DNA of 64,000 nt. It comes from Fibrobacteria bacterium. Lineage in GTDB: Bacteria > Fibrobacterota > Fibrobacteria > UBA11236. The notes beneath the pieces were generated by a model. The model ran no database searches. It had not been told where the DNA came from and was given only the letters and a program-made list of their open reading frames with translations. Within the stretch, counting starts at the first letter, position 1. Every line of letters begins with the position of its first letter. A program made the position numbers and the translations under genes. This document shows, one piece after another, positions 34,767 to 43,599 of this stretch. The DNA lies in NCBI GenBank assembly GCA_025360005.1, contig JANYDA010000065.1, forward strand, positions 62,001 to 126,000, in the 5' to 3' direction.

Positions 34767-35972
34767 ATGAGCAAGGCATTTTTCGGTTTGCCGGAACAGG
34801 TAATCTTCTGCAAAAAATGCGTGATATCCAACCAACGACCAAGTTCCACGGTTGAATTCAAACACAAAAAGAATGAAAAGAAGGCGACCATAGGCTTCGG
34901 CGCGGACGGCATCTGCGATGCCTGCAAGTTTCAGGCGACCAAGGAAAGCCAAATCAATTGGCAGAAACGGGACGAGGCCCTGCGCGAATTGGCCGCCAAG
35001 CACAAGCGGAGCGACGGCGGATACGATGTCATCGTGCCGGGAAGCGGCGGCAAGGATAGTGCGTTCACGTCTCATATCCTCAAGTACAAATACGGCATGA
35101 ACCCCCTTACCGTGACCTGGGCTCCTCATAAGTATACGGAAATCGGCTGGAAGAATTTTGAGAATTGGATCCATGTCGGCGGACACGACAACATCCTTTT
35201 CACCCCCAACGGAATCCTGCACCGTTATCTGACCCAACAAGCATTCCTTAATCTTTTGCATCCTTTTCAGCCCTTCATAGTCGGCCAGCGCATCATCGGG
35301 CCGGCCATGGCGGCAAAATTCGGGGTCAAGCTCGTCATGTACGGCGAGAACCAGGCGGAATACGGCAACAACCCGGACGATAATTACATCCCGACCATGG
35401 ATCGGAAATTCTTTTCGGTAGGCAATCCCGAGGAGATGATCCTAGGCGGCAAACCGATCAAGGACATCCTCGCGGAGAAGCGTTTCGAGCTCAATGATTT
35501 CGCGCCTTATATCCCGCCCAGCGCGGACTTCCTGGAAAGTAAAGGCGTGGAAGTGCATTACCTCGGCTACTATCTCCGTTGGGATCCGCAGGAATGCTAC
35601 TACTATGCCGTCGAAAACACGGGGTTCCAGGCGAACAGCGAGCGCACGGAAGGGACATACTCGAAATACAGCAGTATCGATGACCGCATCGATATGTTCC
35701 ACTACTATACCACGCTGATAAAGTTCGGTATTGGACGCGCCACCTATGACGCCGCACAGGAAATCCGCAATGGAAAAATCTCGCGGGAAGAAGGGGTTGG
35801 TTTGGTCAAGCGCTATGATCAGGAATTCCCCAAAAAATATTACCAGGAGTTTCTGGAATACATCGGCATCTCGGAATCGCAATTCAACGAGACCGTCGAC
35901 CAATTCCGATCACCGAATCTCTGGGAAAAAAAGGCCGACGGGTGGCGGCTCAAACATACCGTCTGGCAATAA
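34767..35972 (+). CDS. N-acetyl sugar amidotransferase (WbpG/PseA family)
   Basis: 401 residues. ATP-pyrophosphatase loop PGSGGKDSAF (about 91-100) and two cysteine pairs (CKKCVISNQRP; CDACKF) that likely bind zinc. Family members use ammonia, often from HisH/HisF-like partners, to turn an N-acetyl group into an acetamidino group, as in WbpG for P. aeruginosa O5 and PseA/PtmG in Campylobacter flagellin sugars. The HisF and HisH genes directly downstream fit this. The likely target is the nonulosonic acid of this cluster or its precursor, by context. Confidence 0.9.
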   Translation: MSKAFFGLPEQVIFCKKCVISNQRPSSTVEFKHKKNEKKATIGFGADGICDACKFQATKESQINWQKRDEALRELAAKHKRSDGGYDVIVPGSGGKDSAFTSHILKYKYGMNPLTVTWAPHKYTEIGWKNFENWIHVGGHDNILFTPNGILHRYLTQQAFLNLLHPFQPFIVGQRIIGPAMAAKFGVKLVMYGENQAEYGNNPDDNYIPTMDRKFFSVGNPEEMILGGKPIKDILAEKRFELNDFAPYIPPSADFLESKGVEVHYLGYYLRWDPQECYYYAVENTGFQANSERTEGTYSKYSSIDDRIDMFHYYTTLIKFGIGRATYDAAQEIRNGKISREEGVGLVKRYDQEFPKKYYQEFLEYIGISESQFNETVDQFRSPNLWEKKADGWRLKHTVWQ

Positions 35973-35991
35973 AGCGGGGAAGGGACATATC

Positions 35992-36756
35992 ATGAGTCGC
36001 GTCCGTTTTATCGCCCGAATGGACATCAAAGGACCCAACCTAATCAAAGGCATCCATCTTGAAGGCCTCAGGGTCATCGGTGATCCCGGAGAGTTCGCCC
36101 GCCTGTACTACGAGCAGGGCATTGACGAAATCGTATACATGGACATAGTGGCTAGCTTATATGGCCGTAACAGCCTTCATGATATCGTCCGCCGCACGGC
36201 CAATGACGTTTTCGTCCCCCTTACCGTGGGCGGCGGAATTCGTTCGGTCGACGATGTCCGGGAGCTTTTACGCGCGGGCGCGGACAAGATCGCCATCAAT
36301 ACGGCAGCCATCAAGAACCCGGACCTGATTCGCGAAATCGCGCATGTCTTCGGATCCCAATGCCTGGTTCTTTCCATAGAAGCCAAGCGGCAAAGAAAGG
36401 GATCCTGGGAAGCTTATACGGACAATGGCCGTGAAAAAACGGGCTTAGACGTCATCGATTGGGTGCGTAAAGGCGTTGAAATGGGCGCAGGGGAAATCAT
36501 GATCACATCGGTGGATCAAGAAGGGACGCGCAAGGGATTCGATATCGAACTGGTTCGGGCCGTCAGCGATACCGTCTCCATCCCCGTTATCGCCAGCGGA
36601 GGCATGGGCATGGTGGATCACCTTGTCGATGTTGTGGCTCGGGGACATGCAGATGCGGTAGCCGTCGCCGATATCCTGCACTATAAACGCTCCACCGTTC
36701 CTGAGATACGCACGGCTGCCATTGCCGCGGGCGTGGCATTGAGACACACCCCATGA
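35992..36756 (+). CDS. hisF: HisF-like cyclase/ammonia-channel subunit, 254 aa
   Basis: Imidazole-glycerol-phosphate synthase cyclase-type TIM barrel. The catalytic aspartates are seen in FIARMDIKGPN and MITSVDQEGTRKG, with the phosphate site VGGGIRSVDDVRELL and SGGMG. In surface-glycan loci such paralogues (WbpI neighbours, ptm genes) serve the sugar amidotransferase rather than histidine synthesis; no other his gene is present here. ATG 35992 with AAGGGACATATC upstream; a longer open frame to 35731 is rejected because it overlaps the amidotransferase. The stop overlaps hisH as ATGA. Confidence 0.9.
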   Translation: MSRVRFIARMDIKGPNLIKGIHLEGLRVIGDPGEFARLYYEQGIDEIVYMDIVASLYGRNSLHDIVRRTANDVFVPLTVGGGIRSVDDVRELLRAGADKIAINTAAIKNPDLIREIAHVFGSQCLVLSIEAKRQRKGSWEAYTDNGREKTGLDVIDWVRKGVEMGAGEIMITSVDQEGTRKGFDIELVRAVSDTVSIPVIASGGMGMVDHLVDVVARGHADAVAVADILHYKRSTVPEIRTAAIAAGVALRHTP

Positions 36757-37400
36757 ATGCCGATGTAGTTATCATCGACTACGGAATCGGGAACCTGTTC
36801 AGCGTTCGCCGGGCCTTCGAGCATTGCGGAGCCGACGTTTTGGTGACCAGCGATCCGGAAATCCTCTCAGCGGCGCCCCGCCTCGTATTGCCCGGAGTCG
36901 GCGCTTTCGCGGACGGAATGCGGGGGCTTATCGATAGAGGCCTCGACGGAGTAGTGAAAGCCTATGCGGACTCGGGGAGGCCTTTATTGGGAATCTGCCT
37001 GGGCATGCAGATGCTGGCTAGCACGAGCGAGGAGTTCGGCGAACATGCTGGCCTCGGAATCATTCCGGGGCGAGTCGCCTCTATCCCCCGCAACGACCCT
37101 GAAGGCAAACCCTATAAAGTCCCCCACGTCGGTTGGGCGGATTTACGTTCTCGGGCTTACGAAACGGACTGGCACGGATCGATCCTCGATGGCTTAAAGC
37201 CGGGCGACGCGATTTATCTCACCCATTCTTTTGCGGTGAATCCCTCGAATCCTGCGCATTTGCTGGCTTATTGCGAATACAATGGAGCAGAGGTGACTTC
37301 CGCGATCCGCAACCGGAACGTTTACGGCGTGCAGTTCCATCCGGAAAAAAGCGGCCCAGTTGGCTTGAAGATCATCGCGAATTTCGCGAAAGCCGTTTAG
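36753..37400 (+). CDS. hisH: HisH-like glutamine amidotransferase, 215 aa
   Basis: Class I glutaminase releasing ammonia. VIIDYGIGNLFSVRRAFE at the start, catalytic Cys in LLGICLGMQML and His/Glu in VYGVQFHPEKSG. Expected to form a heterodimer with the HisF-like product and feed ammonia to the sugar amidotransferase. Overlaps hisF by ATGA. Confidence 0.92.
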   Translation: MNADVVIIDYGIGNLFSVRRAFEHCGADVLVTSDPEILSAAPRLVLPGVGAFADGMRGLIDRGLDGVVKAYADSGRPLLGICLGMQMLASTSEEFGEHAGLGIIPGRVASIPRNDPEGKPYKVPHVGWADLRSRAYETDWHGSILDGLKPGDAIYLTHSFAVNPSNPAHLLAYCEYNGAEVTSAIRNRNVYGVQFHPEKSGPVGLKIIANFAKAV

Positions 37401-37409
37401 CGTGAATCC

Positions 37410-38561
37410 ATGAAGGTATTGCATCTTGCCAGCTTCGACGGCAACATAGGCGACAATGCCAATCACTCCGGCTTCAGGCCATGGTTCGCTCGCATGGCTG
37501 GACGCAAAGTGGAATGGATTGATCTGGAAATCCGGGAATATTACTGGAAAGAACGGAAGTTCGACGAATCTTTCGTCGCCCTCACCGCCGGCTTCGACGC
37601 CTTGGTCATCGGAGGAGGGAACTATTTCGAGCTTTGGGTGGATCGCTCGGCGACCGGAACATCCATAGACATTGCTCCCGAGATATTCGCGCAAATCAAG
37701 ATTCCGATATTTTTCAACGCCCTGGGTTGCGATGAAGGCCAAGGGGTATCGGAATCCTCCATCCGCAAGTTCACCCTCTTTTTGGAGCGCCTCGTCTCGA
37801 ACCCTCAATATCTGGTGACGGTACGGAACGACGGCGCCATGAAAACCCTTCGCAAATATGTACCTCTGGCGCTTTCCGAGAGTGTGCACACCATTCCCGA
37901 CGGCGGGTTCTTCCTTGAATTCACTGAAAGCGAGGCGCCCTACCTCAAGCCTTCCAAACGGAGGATTGGGATCAATCTGGCCAGCGATATGGCGGAGATC
38001 CGTTTCAAAAATTTCGGGGCCGATGGCTACGTAAAATTCTGCGACGAGTTCGCCAAAATGCTCGGGACGCTCGCGGCCCGGGATCCGGATGCGCAATTCC
38101 TTTTCTTTCCCCATATCTTCAGGGATTTGACCATCGTAGCGGACGTTATCGCCAGACTCGACGATCGGCTCCGGCGCACCCGGGTATTTTCGGCCCCTTA
38201 CGTTAGCGGGCCTGAAGGCGCTAAACACCTATTTGGCCTTTACCGGAAATGCCAGCTTTTCCTGGGAATGCGCTTCCATGCCAATGTATGCGCCATTGGG
38301 ATGGGAGTTCCTGCCATTGGACTTTGCAACTACCCGCAAATTGATTTTCTCTATGAGGAACTAAACTATCCGGGCGGGCGGATAAGCGTGCGCGAACCCG
38401 GCTTCACGAACCCGTTGCTGGAAATGATTGACTCCTTCAACAGGAAAACCCCTTCCGATGAACGGGCTGGATTAATGCGCGCCATCGCCCGCTCCAGAGA
38501 GCTTTTTGAACCCTCACTCGCCGCTTGGTTGCGGAACAATGCATTGGTCGGGTACCCATGA
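37410..38561 (+). CDS. polysaccharide pyruvyl transferase family protein, 383 aa
   Basis: Resembles PF04230 proteins: HLASFDGNIGDNANHSGF at residues 5-22, DALVIGGGNYFELW, a central MRFHANVCAIGMGVPAIGLCNYPQIDFLY near 290-320. Family members such as CsaB and WcaK-type enzymes transfer pyruvate from PEP to a sugar as a ketal, though many relatives in glycan loci are uncharacterised. The substrate is not known; the preceding genes suggest a nonulosonate-containing glycan. Overlaps the next gene as ATGA. Confidence 0.82.
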   Translation: MKVLHLASFDGNIGDNANHSGFRPWFARMAGRKVEWIDLEIREYYWKERKFDESFVALTAGFDALVIGGGNYFELWVDRSATGTSIDIAPEIFAQIKIPIFFNALGCDEGQGVSESSIRKFTLFLERLVSNPQYLVTVRNDGAMKTLRKYVPLALSESVHTIPDGGFFLEFTESEAPYLKPSKRRIGINLASDMAEIRFKNFGADGYVKFCDEFAKMLGTLAARDPDAQFLFFPHIFRDLTIVADVIARLDDRLRRTRVFSAPYVSGPEGAKHLFGLYRKCQLFLGMRFHANVCAIGMGVPAIGLCNYPQIDFLYEELNYPGGRISVREPGFTNPLLEMIDSFNRKTPSDERAGLMRAIARSRELFEPSLAAWLRNNALVGYP

Positions 38562-40204
38562 AGGCAAGTAAAAAAAAGATCGTCTTTTTCACACCGCATG
38601 CGGGCATCTGGCCTCATGCGCTTCCGGAAAGCTTCCTCGCCAAATGCCTGGATGACGACAAGTTTGAAATCGCGCGCATATCATGCGATCGGGTTTTCAA
38701 CAGCCATTGTACGGTCATGGAAGCCTTTAGGATTGCGCCGGAAAGCGATGCCGAGAAAAAAGAGACGGCCTGCAAAAACTGCATTGCGAATAGCCGCATC
38801 CTGCGTTCGTCGTATCGCGGCAGGGATTTACGAATCAACGAGTATCTCACGGCAGAGGACAGAGAAGAGGCCGAAAAAGCCGCTGGCCGATTAACCCGTG
38901 AGAATATCCACGCTTTCTCCCATTTTGGGGTGGAGGTAGGGAAAATCGCTTCGTATGAAATCTTGCTCAAATACAAAAAAACCTCGCTAACCTTCGCGGA
39001 CGCCGAGTTCGCTCATTACCGGATTTACGTCAAGAATGCCCTCTTGGCCTTGATGGCCTTCCGGAGGTTTTACGATGAATGGCACCCGGATATCATGCTG
39101 TCTTACAGCCCTCAGTATGGCGTCAACGGCGCGTGCGCCCGTTACTGCGAATTGCAAGGCACCCGCTCCTACCTCATGGAGGGCAGCTCCAACATCAAAG
39201 AGCGGTACAAAGCGATGCGGATCTGGGATTGGACGGCTTTCGGACTGACTAATCCTGCCTTAAAATATTGGCGGGGTGTGGATCAAAGCGGCATCACCCC
39301 GAAGGACATCGAGCGTGCCGCGGGGCATAAGGACTTCCTTTTGAAAGCCCAATCTTTTTCGGTCTATTCGGAACCCGTCACCAATCTCTTCGATCTTCGC
39401 GCCCATTTCAAAGTGCCCGCCGGCGCCAAAGTCCTGTTAGCATCCATGAGCAGTTATGACGAGGTCTTCTCGGCCTATGTCATAGACCGGTTTCCGCCCA
39501 ACAAATACCTGAGCCCCGTATTCTCGACCCAGCTGGATTGGATCAAAGCGACCATTCCGTTCTTTGCTTCGCATCCAGAGCTTTTCCTGATCATCCGCAT
39601 CCATCCCCGCACGTTTCCGAACAAGCGGGAAAATGTAATGGCTTCCGAACATGGAGTGCTCGCGGACCTGCTTGCGGATCTGCCGCCGAATGTTCGAGCC
39701 AACTTCCCCGCGGACAAAATCTCCATCTATGATCTCTACGGCCAGATCGACGCCCTCGTGACCGGTTGGTCGGCCACCGGGGTGGAAGCGATGACCTATG
39801 GAGTGCCCGTGGTCACCTATGACCGCAACCTGCCTTCCTACCCGGCTTCAATCCACTATACCGGCGACAGTCGGGAAGAGTACTTCGAAAATCTGAGCAA
39901 AGCCGCCTCCGCCGGCAGAAGTGAAAAGGTGAAGGATGGCGGATACGGATGGATGGCGTTCTCGATGTCCATCGGCGTTATCACTCATCCGAATCCTCTC
40001 GGCTCCATGGAAATCGTGAGTACGAACAAAATCGTGAAATTCATCTATCGCGTGCTCAATCGCTTGGCTCCCAGAATGCTCAAGAAAATGGAATCCTTCC
40101 GCTCAATGCGGGACAAACAAGCGGTCCGACGCTTTAACACATTGCTGGACACTGGGGCGCGAAGCCTTTATGATTCGCCTACCCGGCCCGCTCATCCAGG
40201 TTGA
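38558..40204 (+). CDS. GT-B-like capsule/glycan biosynthesis protein, 548 aa
   Basis: Not firmly recognised. The C-terminal half has the look of a GT-B glycosyltransferase or CDP-glycerol-transferase-like fold: IIRIHPRTFPNKRE, FPADKISIYDLYGQIDALVTGWSATGVEAMTYGVPVVTYD, the usual donor-site region. The N-terminal half starts KKKIVFFTPHAGIWPHALPE and carries a four-cysteine region (CDR...CKNCIANSR) before residue 110. No membrane segment. ATG 38558 overlaps the pyruvyltransferase stop. As the last gene of the plus-strand nonulosonate series it could attach the CMP-activated sugar. That is a guess from context. Confidence 0.65.
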   Translation: MKASKKKIVFFTPHAGIWPHALPESFLAKCLDDDKFEIARISCDRVFNSHCTVMEAFRIAPESDAEKKETACKNCIANSRILRSSYRGRDLRINEYLTAEDREEAEKAAGRLTRENIHAFSHFGVEVGKIASYEILLKYKKTSLTFADAEFAHYRIYVKNALLALMAFRRFYDEWHPDIMLSYSPQYGVNGACARYCELQGTRSYLMEGSSNIKERYKAMRIWDWTAFGLTNPALKYWRGVDQSGITPKDIERAAGHKDFLLKAQSFSVYSEPVTNLFDLRAHFKVPAGAKVLLASMSSYDEVFSAYVIDRFPPNKYLSPVFSTQLDWIKATIPFFASHPELFLIIRIHPRTFPNKRENVMASEHGVLADLLADLPPNVRANFPADKISIYDLYGQIDALVTGWSATGVEAMTYGVPVVTYDRNLPSYPASIHYTGDSREEYFENLSKAASAGRSEKVKDGGYGWMAFSMSIGVITHPNPLGSMEIVSTNKIVKFIYRVLNRLAPRMLKKMESFRSMRDKQAVRRFNTLLDTGARSLYDSPTRPAHPG

Positions 40205-40237
40205 TAGCTCGCTTCGCTTGGATCGGCGGCAAGCCGT

Positions 40238-41091
40238 TCATTCCACCCAAATCCTTTTGAAGATTGCTTTCCCCCAGGGATCCTTTCCGCAATGGAGGCG
40301 GATCTGGTTGCCCACTCTCTCCAAAGATGATATCGGGATCGCGGCGATGCCCTGCTTGAACGGGTGCTCTTCCCCGCTGGAATAAATCCTATCGATCCCA
40401 TCGGCTTGGAGCAACAGCTTCGCCGCTCCGCCCAGCTCCAGGCAGACTACGAACTCGGGTGCGGATAGCCGGATGGAATCAGGACCTCGTTCGGAAACCC
40501 GCGTGAAAAAGCCCTCGTAAAAATAGGGGACATGTTCGTCGCATGGCCTGATTTCACGGGGCGGCAGGAATGACAGACGGACGGAAATGATTTTGGCGGG
40601 GGAGCCAGCCACCACGCTGTAGGGGGGACGTCCCTGACAACGACTGAATTCGCGCCGATGACGCATCCCTTCCCTATCTTTACGCCCTCCCTCACCACTA
40701 CGTTGATGCCAAACCAGCAGTCCTCCCCCACATGGACTTTTTTAGGTGGAATCCCGATTTTATGCATCATGCCGTCCTGATCCCGGATGTTCAGTTCCGG
40801 CCGCAAACGGAATTGGTGTCCATTCGAGGCGATATACAGATTAGGGCCCAGCACGCAGTATGAACCGATATGGACCGCTCCGAGTATGGATGAATTTCTT
40901 TGGATCGAAGTATGGTTGCCGACGACGATGTCCAGGCAATCGAACTCGGTATCCCGTAGGATGCCGACGTTCGATCCCAGCCGAATACTTCCGTTGAGAA
41001 CCAGGACGCAGTTCTCTGAAATGAAACACTCCCGCCCGTATTCAATCCGGCCCTGGCCGGATTGAATACGGGCGGATGGGATCGGGATTCA
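40238..41091 (-). pseudogene. left-handed beta-helix (hexapeptide) acyltransferase, frameshifted
   Basis: Sugar O- or N-acetyltransferase of the WbbJ/LbH type with hexapeptide repeats: NGSIRLGSNVGIL, LDIVVGNHTSIQRNSSILG, VHVGEDCWFGINVVVREGVKIGKGCVIGANSVVVRDVPP, then YSVVAGSPAKIISVR in another frame. The shift is in a G6 run (40622-40627, plus strand); seven would restore the frame. The C-terminal 100 residues after the repeats are an extra domain. The 5' end is also out of phase: GTG 41091 opens VNPDPIRPYSIRPG, but the helix frame (RIEYGRECFISENC) differs by one base at about 41055, exactly inside the 21-bp inverted repeat. Probably sequencing error; slippage-based switching is possible at the G tract. 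Confidence 0.75.
41032..41075. repeat. perfect inverted repeat, 21-bp arms, 2-bp spacer
   Basis: Arms 41032-41052 and 41055-41075 are exact reverse complements, separated by CT. It lies over the 5' end of the acetyltransferase gene, close to the divergent dioxygenase gene. It may be a strong cruciform/operator, or a fold-back artefact of assembly, since the reading frame breaks in the middle. Confidence 0.9.
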
Positions 41092-41153
41092 CGAGATCAC
41101 ATTTTTAGCCAGTTCCAGTCGTTACAAAGTAGATTTGCGTATATTTCAAGCCT

Positions 41154-42287
41154 ATGAATGCGTTAAAGGGACTCCCCGAACGTGCCTTGATGTGGATGGT
41201 GGATCGGCTATCACCACGGAACCCTGAGGATACGGAGCGCCTTATGGAATTACTCGGGGCCGCTCCTTCGCACCGCCCGCAAATCGATGCTTGGCACCGC
41301 GAGGTCTCGGGCCTGCTCCAATCGCTCGTCACTTCCAGGCTTTCTTCTGACGATATGGCTTCCATCCTGGCCGGTCTCGCTTCTTTCCGCTCCACGGGCG
41401 TGACCCCGGAGAAAACCCAGTTGTCGTTGGTCAAAGCGTATTGCCAGTCCTCCGGATTGTTCCAGGAATTGCTGCACCATATTTTCTTTGGGCAAGCCGT
41501 CGCATCCGCCCCGAGGCGGGATTCGGAATTTTTCGGCCACATCGACGGGAATTCGATCGCAAAGATCCTGTCCGAACTCGACGAGACCGGTTACTGCGTA
41601 CTTCCTTTCCGGTTGGGACGGGACATCGTCGATGCGGTTAAGCGGAACTCCCTATCCATTGGATATTCGCTAAGGGAAAGACTCGACGAGAGCGTGCCCA
41701 AAGCCATCCCTTCAATCGATCCCGCCGCCCCTCCGAGTTGCGTTGCGGCCTACGCCAATAATGGGCAAGTGTTGGCTGATCCATTGCTCAAGAGCATCGC
41801 CGAGGATCCACTAATCCTCCATCTCGCCGCTTCCCATTTGAAGACGGAAGCGATTCCCATCGACGCCACCCTGTGGTATTCATTTCCCTCCAAATCGCCC
41901 AGCAGCGAAAGCGCCCAGCTTTTTCATTTCGATCTAGACACTTTGCGGTGGCTTAAGGTCTTCTACTACTTAACGGATGTCAACACGGAATCCGGGCCGC
42001 ACCTTTATATCAAGGGAACCCACAAACCCGGAGTCAAGGATGCCGAGCTTTTGAAGAAAGGCTATGCGCGCATCCTGGATTCAGAGATGGAAAGCGCGCA
42101 TCCGGGGAAGAAGGTTTCCATCACCGGGCCCGCCGGAACCGTCATCCTAGGGGACACGAGGTGTTTTCATAAGGGCACGCATCTCAAATCCGGGCACCGC
42201 CTGATCTTTTCGCCAATCTACGCCCCGTCCAAAATCGGATATTTCCATGGTTCCCGCGGACCGGGTGAAAGCGTGCCTGCGCGTTGA
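41154..42287 (+). CDS. phytanoyl-CoA dioxygenase-like 2-oxoglutarate/Fe(II) enzyme, 377 aa
   Basis: The C-terminal two-thirds matches PhyH-type dioxygenases: ETGYCVLPFRLG near 143-154, iron ligands HFDLD (about 261-265) and His in CFHKGTHLKSGHR, with the downstream Arg for 2-oxoglutarate. YYLTDVNTESGPHLYIKGTHK is the family core. The first 130 residues are helical and of unknown role. Such enzymes hydroxylate small molecules or sugars; in a glycan locus a sugar or lipid substrate is plausible but unproven. ATG 41154; stands alone between a divergent and a convergent neighbour. Confidence 0.83.
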   Translation: MNALKGLPERALMWMVDRLSPRNPEDTERLMELLGAAPSHRPQIDAWHREVSGLLQSLVTSRLSSDDMASILAGLASFRSTGVTPEKTQLSLVKAYCQSSGLFQELLHHIFFGQAVASAPRRDSEFFGHIDGNSIAKILSELDETGYCVLPFRLGRDIVDAVKRNSLSIGYSLRERLDESVPKAIPSIDPAAPPSCVAAYANNGQVLADPLLKSIAEDPLILHLAASHLKTEAIPIDATLWYSFPSKSPSSESAQLFHFDLDTLRWLKVFYYLTDVNTESGPHLYIKGTHKPGVKDAELLKKGYARILDSEMESAHPGKKVSITGPAGTVILGDTRCFHKGTHLKSGHRLIFSPIYAPSKIGYFHGSRGPGESVPAR

Positions 42288-42309
42288 TCCGTTTACCGGG
42301 CCGGCCACG

Positions 42310-43599
42310 TCAATCTCCGGCGCTATCTGAGGGTCGACGCAGGCGCTTCGGCGTAAGCCCCACCATCAAGCCGGCCGCACTCCGCAGATATGACTCCCAA
42401 AGCCGCCTGTTTTCAAGGGTTTTCGCGCCGAAATGGCACAATGGAAGCAAGGCTACCGCAGTGGCCACCGAAATCCCGTAATAGAGAAGAGGCGATGCCG
42501 AATAAAGATCGCGGACTAGGGCATAGGTGAACAACAGCGCGGGGAAGTGAAAAAGATAAAGCGTATAGGTTGATTCCGCCATCTTTGAAATACCAGTGGC
42601 TAAAGGCATTCTTATGCGGGCCACGCCGTATAAGCCCGCGACTATCGCCAAGGAGGTGGAGAAATCGTGCAATAGCGGTTCCCCGGGTTTTAATTTTGCC
42701 ATCACCCAGTCGGTTGCGACCATGACCCCCAAGGCAAGCAGTACCACAGCCTTTATGCGCTTGGAGGATGCTTCAGTGAAACCTTCTGCCCGCGCCGAAT
42801 GGCCCAGGGAGAGGAACAACAGGACCCCGAGCATCCAGACGGTGCCATAGAACAAGAACATGTATTTGCCGTATCTGCATGCGATGAAAGCCAGGGACAG
42901 CATGATGGGGACCGAAAGCGCCCGCGCCACTCCCCTTCCTTTGAGCGCGACCATCGCCAAACCGGCCCAGAGGTAAAATCCGACCTCGTAGCTTAACGAC
43001 CACAAAGGGCCGTTGGCGTTTAGGTATCCACCCGGCCCGAAAGCGTAGGTCTGAAGCAAGGTGAAAAAAATCTCCGATTTGGAAATAATGAAACCGGTTC
43101 TGGTAGGGACATGCGCATCGGACGCCCTAGCCAAGGCTTCGGGCCCCCCATGCCCCATCGTGCCCAGGATGGCGTAAAGGGCGATGCAAAAAATCGTCGA
43201 AGCGATGAGGGCGGGATAGATTCTTGCGAACCGGGAAACGAAATAGCCTTTCCAATCGAAGTATCCTTTCCTCGAGACGTTCCTTTGTATGCTCATTGCG
43301 ATCAGGAACCCGCTCAGGACGAAAAACGCCAACACCGCGTATAATGCCAGGTGCATTGCAAAATCCCTGATGGGAGACGCCCCTTCCACGGGCAGGACGA
43401 AAATCTGGAAGAAGTGAGAAAACACGACAATGAATCCCGACAGCGCCCGGATGAGGTTCAGATTGTCGAAGGAGGCGTCCGGGGTGTTTTTCTTGGCTTG
43501 GTGCAAGTTGGGCTTTGACTGGGGAGGAATCGATTGCCGTTTAAGAACGGCTTTCAACTGCCTGCAGGTTGTGGAGTTCCCGGAAGAATTCGTTTTCAT
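42310..43599 (-). CDS. acyltransferase family 3 (OafA/YrhL-type) membrane protein
   Basis: Polytopic membrane O-acyltransferase with about ten helices. NLIRALSGFIVVFSHF holds the catalytic-type His, and SGFLIAMSIQRN, FDWKGYFVSRFARIYPAL and LWSLSYEVGFYLWAGL are hallmarks. It acetylates sugars of surface glycans. The frame is open back to 43653; ATG 43599 or TTG 43505 are alternative starts. All but the last overlap the 3' end of the ABC transporter gene (stop at 43541), so the true start is unsure. Same strand as and coupled to that gene. Confidence 0.85.
   Translation of the reverse strand: MKTNSSGNSTTCRQLKAVLKRQSIPPQSKPNLHQAKKNTPDASFDNLNLIRALSGFIVVFSHFFQIFVLPVEGASPIRDFAMHLALYAVLAFFVLSGFLIAMSIQRNVSRKGYFDWKGYFVSRFARIYPALIASTIFCIALYAILGTMGHGGPEALARASDAHVPTRTGFIISKSEIFFTLLQTYAFGPGGYLNANGPLWSLSYEVGFYLWAGLAMVALKGRGVARALSVPIMLSLAFIACRYGKYMFLFYGTVWMLGVLLFLSLGHSARAEGFTEASSKRIKAVVLLALGVMVATDWVMAKLKPGEPLLHDFSTSLAIVAGLYGVARIRMPLATGISKMAESTYTLYLFHFPALLFTYALVRDLYSASPLLYYGISVATAVALLPLCHFGAKTLENRRLWESYLRSAAGLMVGLTPKRLRRPSDSAGD

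Noticed and set aside
35731-35991. N-terminal extension of HisF
   Set aside because: It would overlap the amidotransferase by over 200 bases, and HisF similarity starts exactly at ATG 35992 with its own ribosome site.
35992-37400. HisF and HisH as histidine biosynthesis genes
   Set aside because: No other his gene is present, and both are coupled to a sugar amidotransferase, whose known partners are HisF/HisH paralogues.
41032-41075. Inverted repeat as the end of a transposon or integron attC site
   Set aside because: No transposase, no target duplication and no attC box structure nearby.
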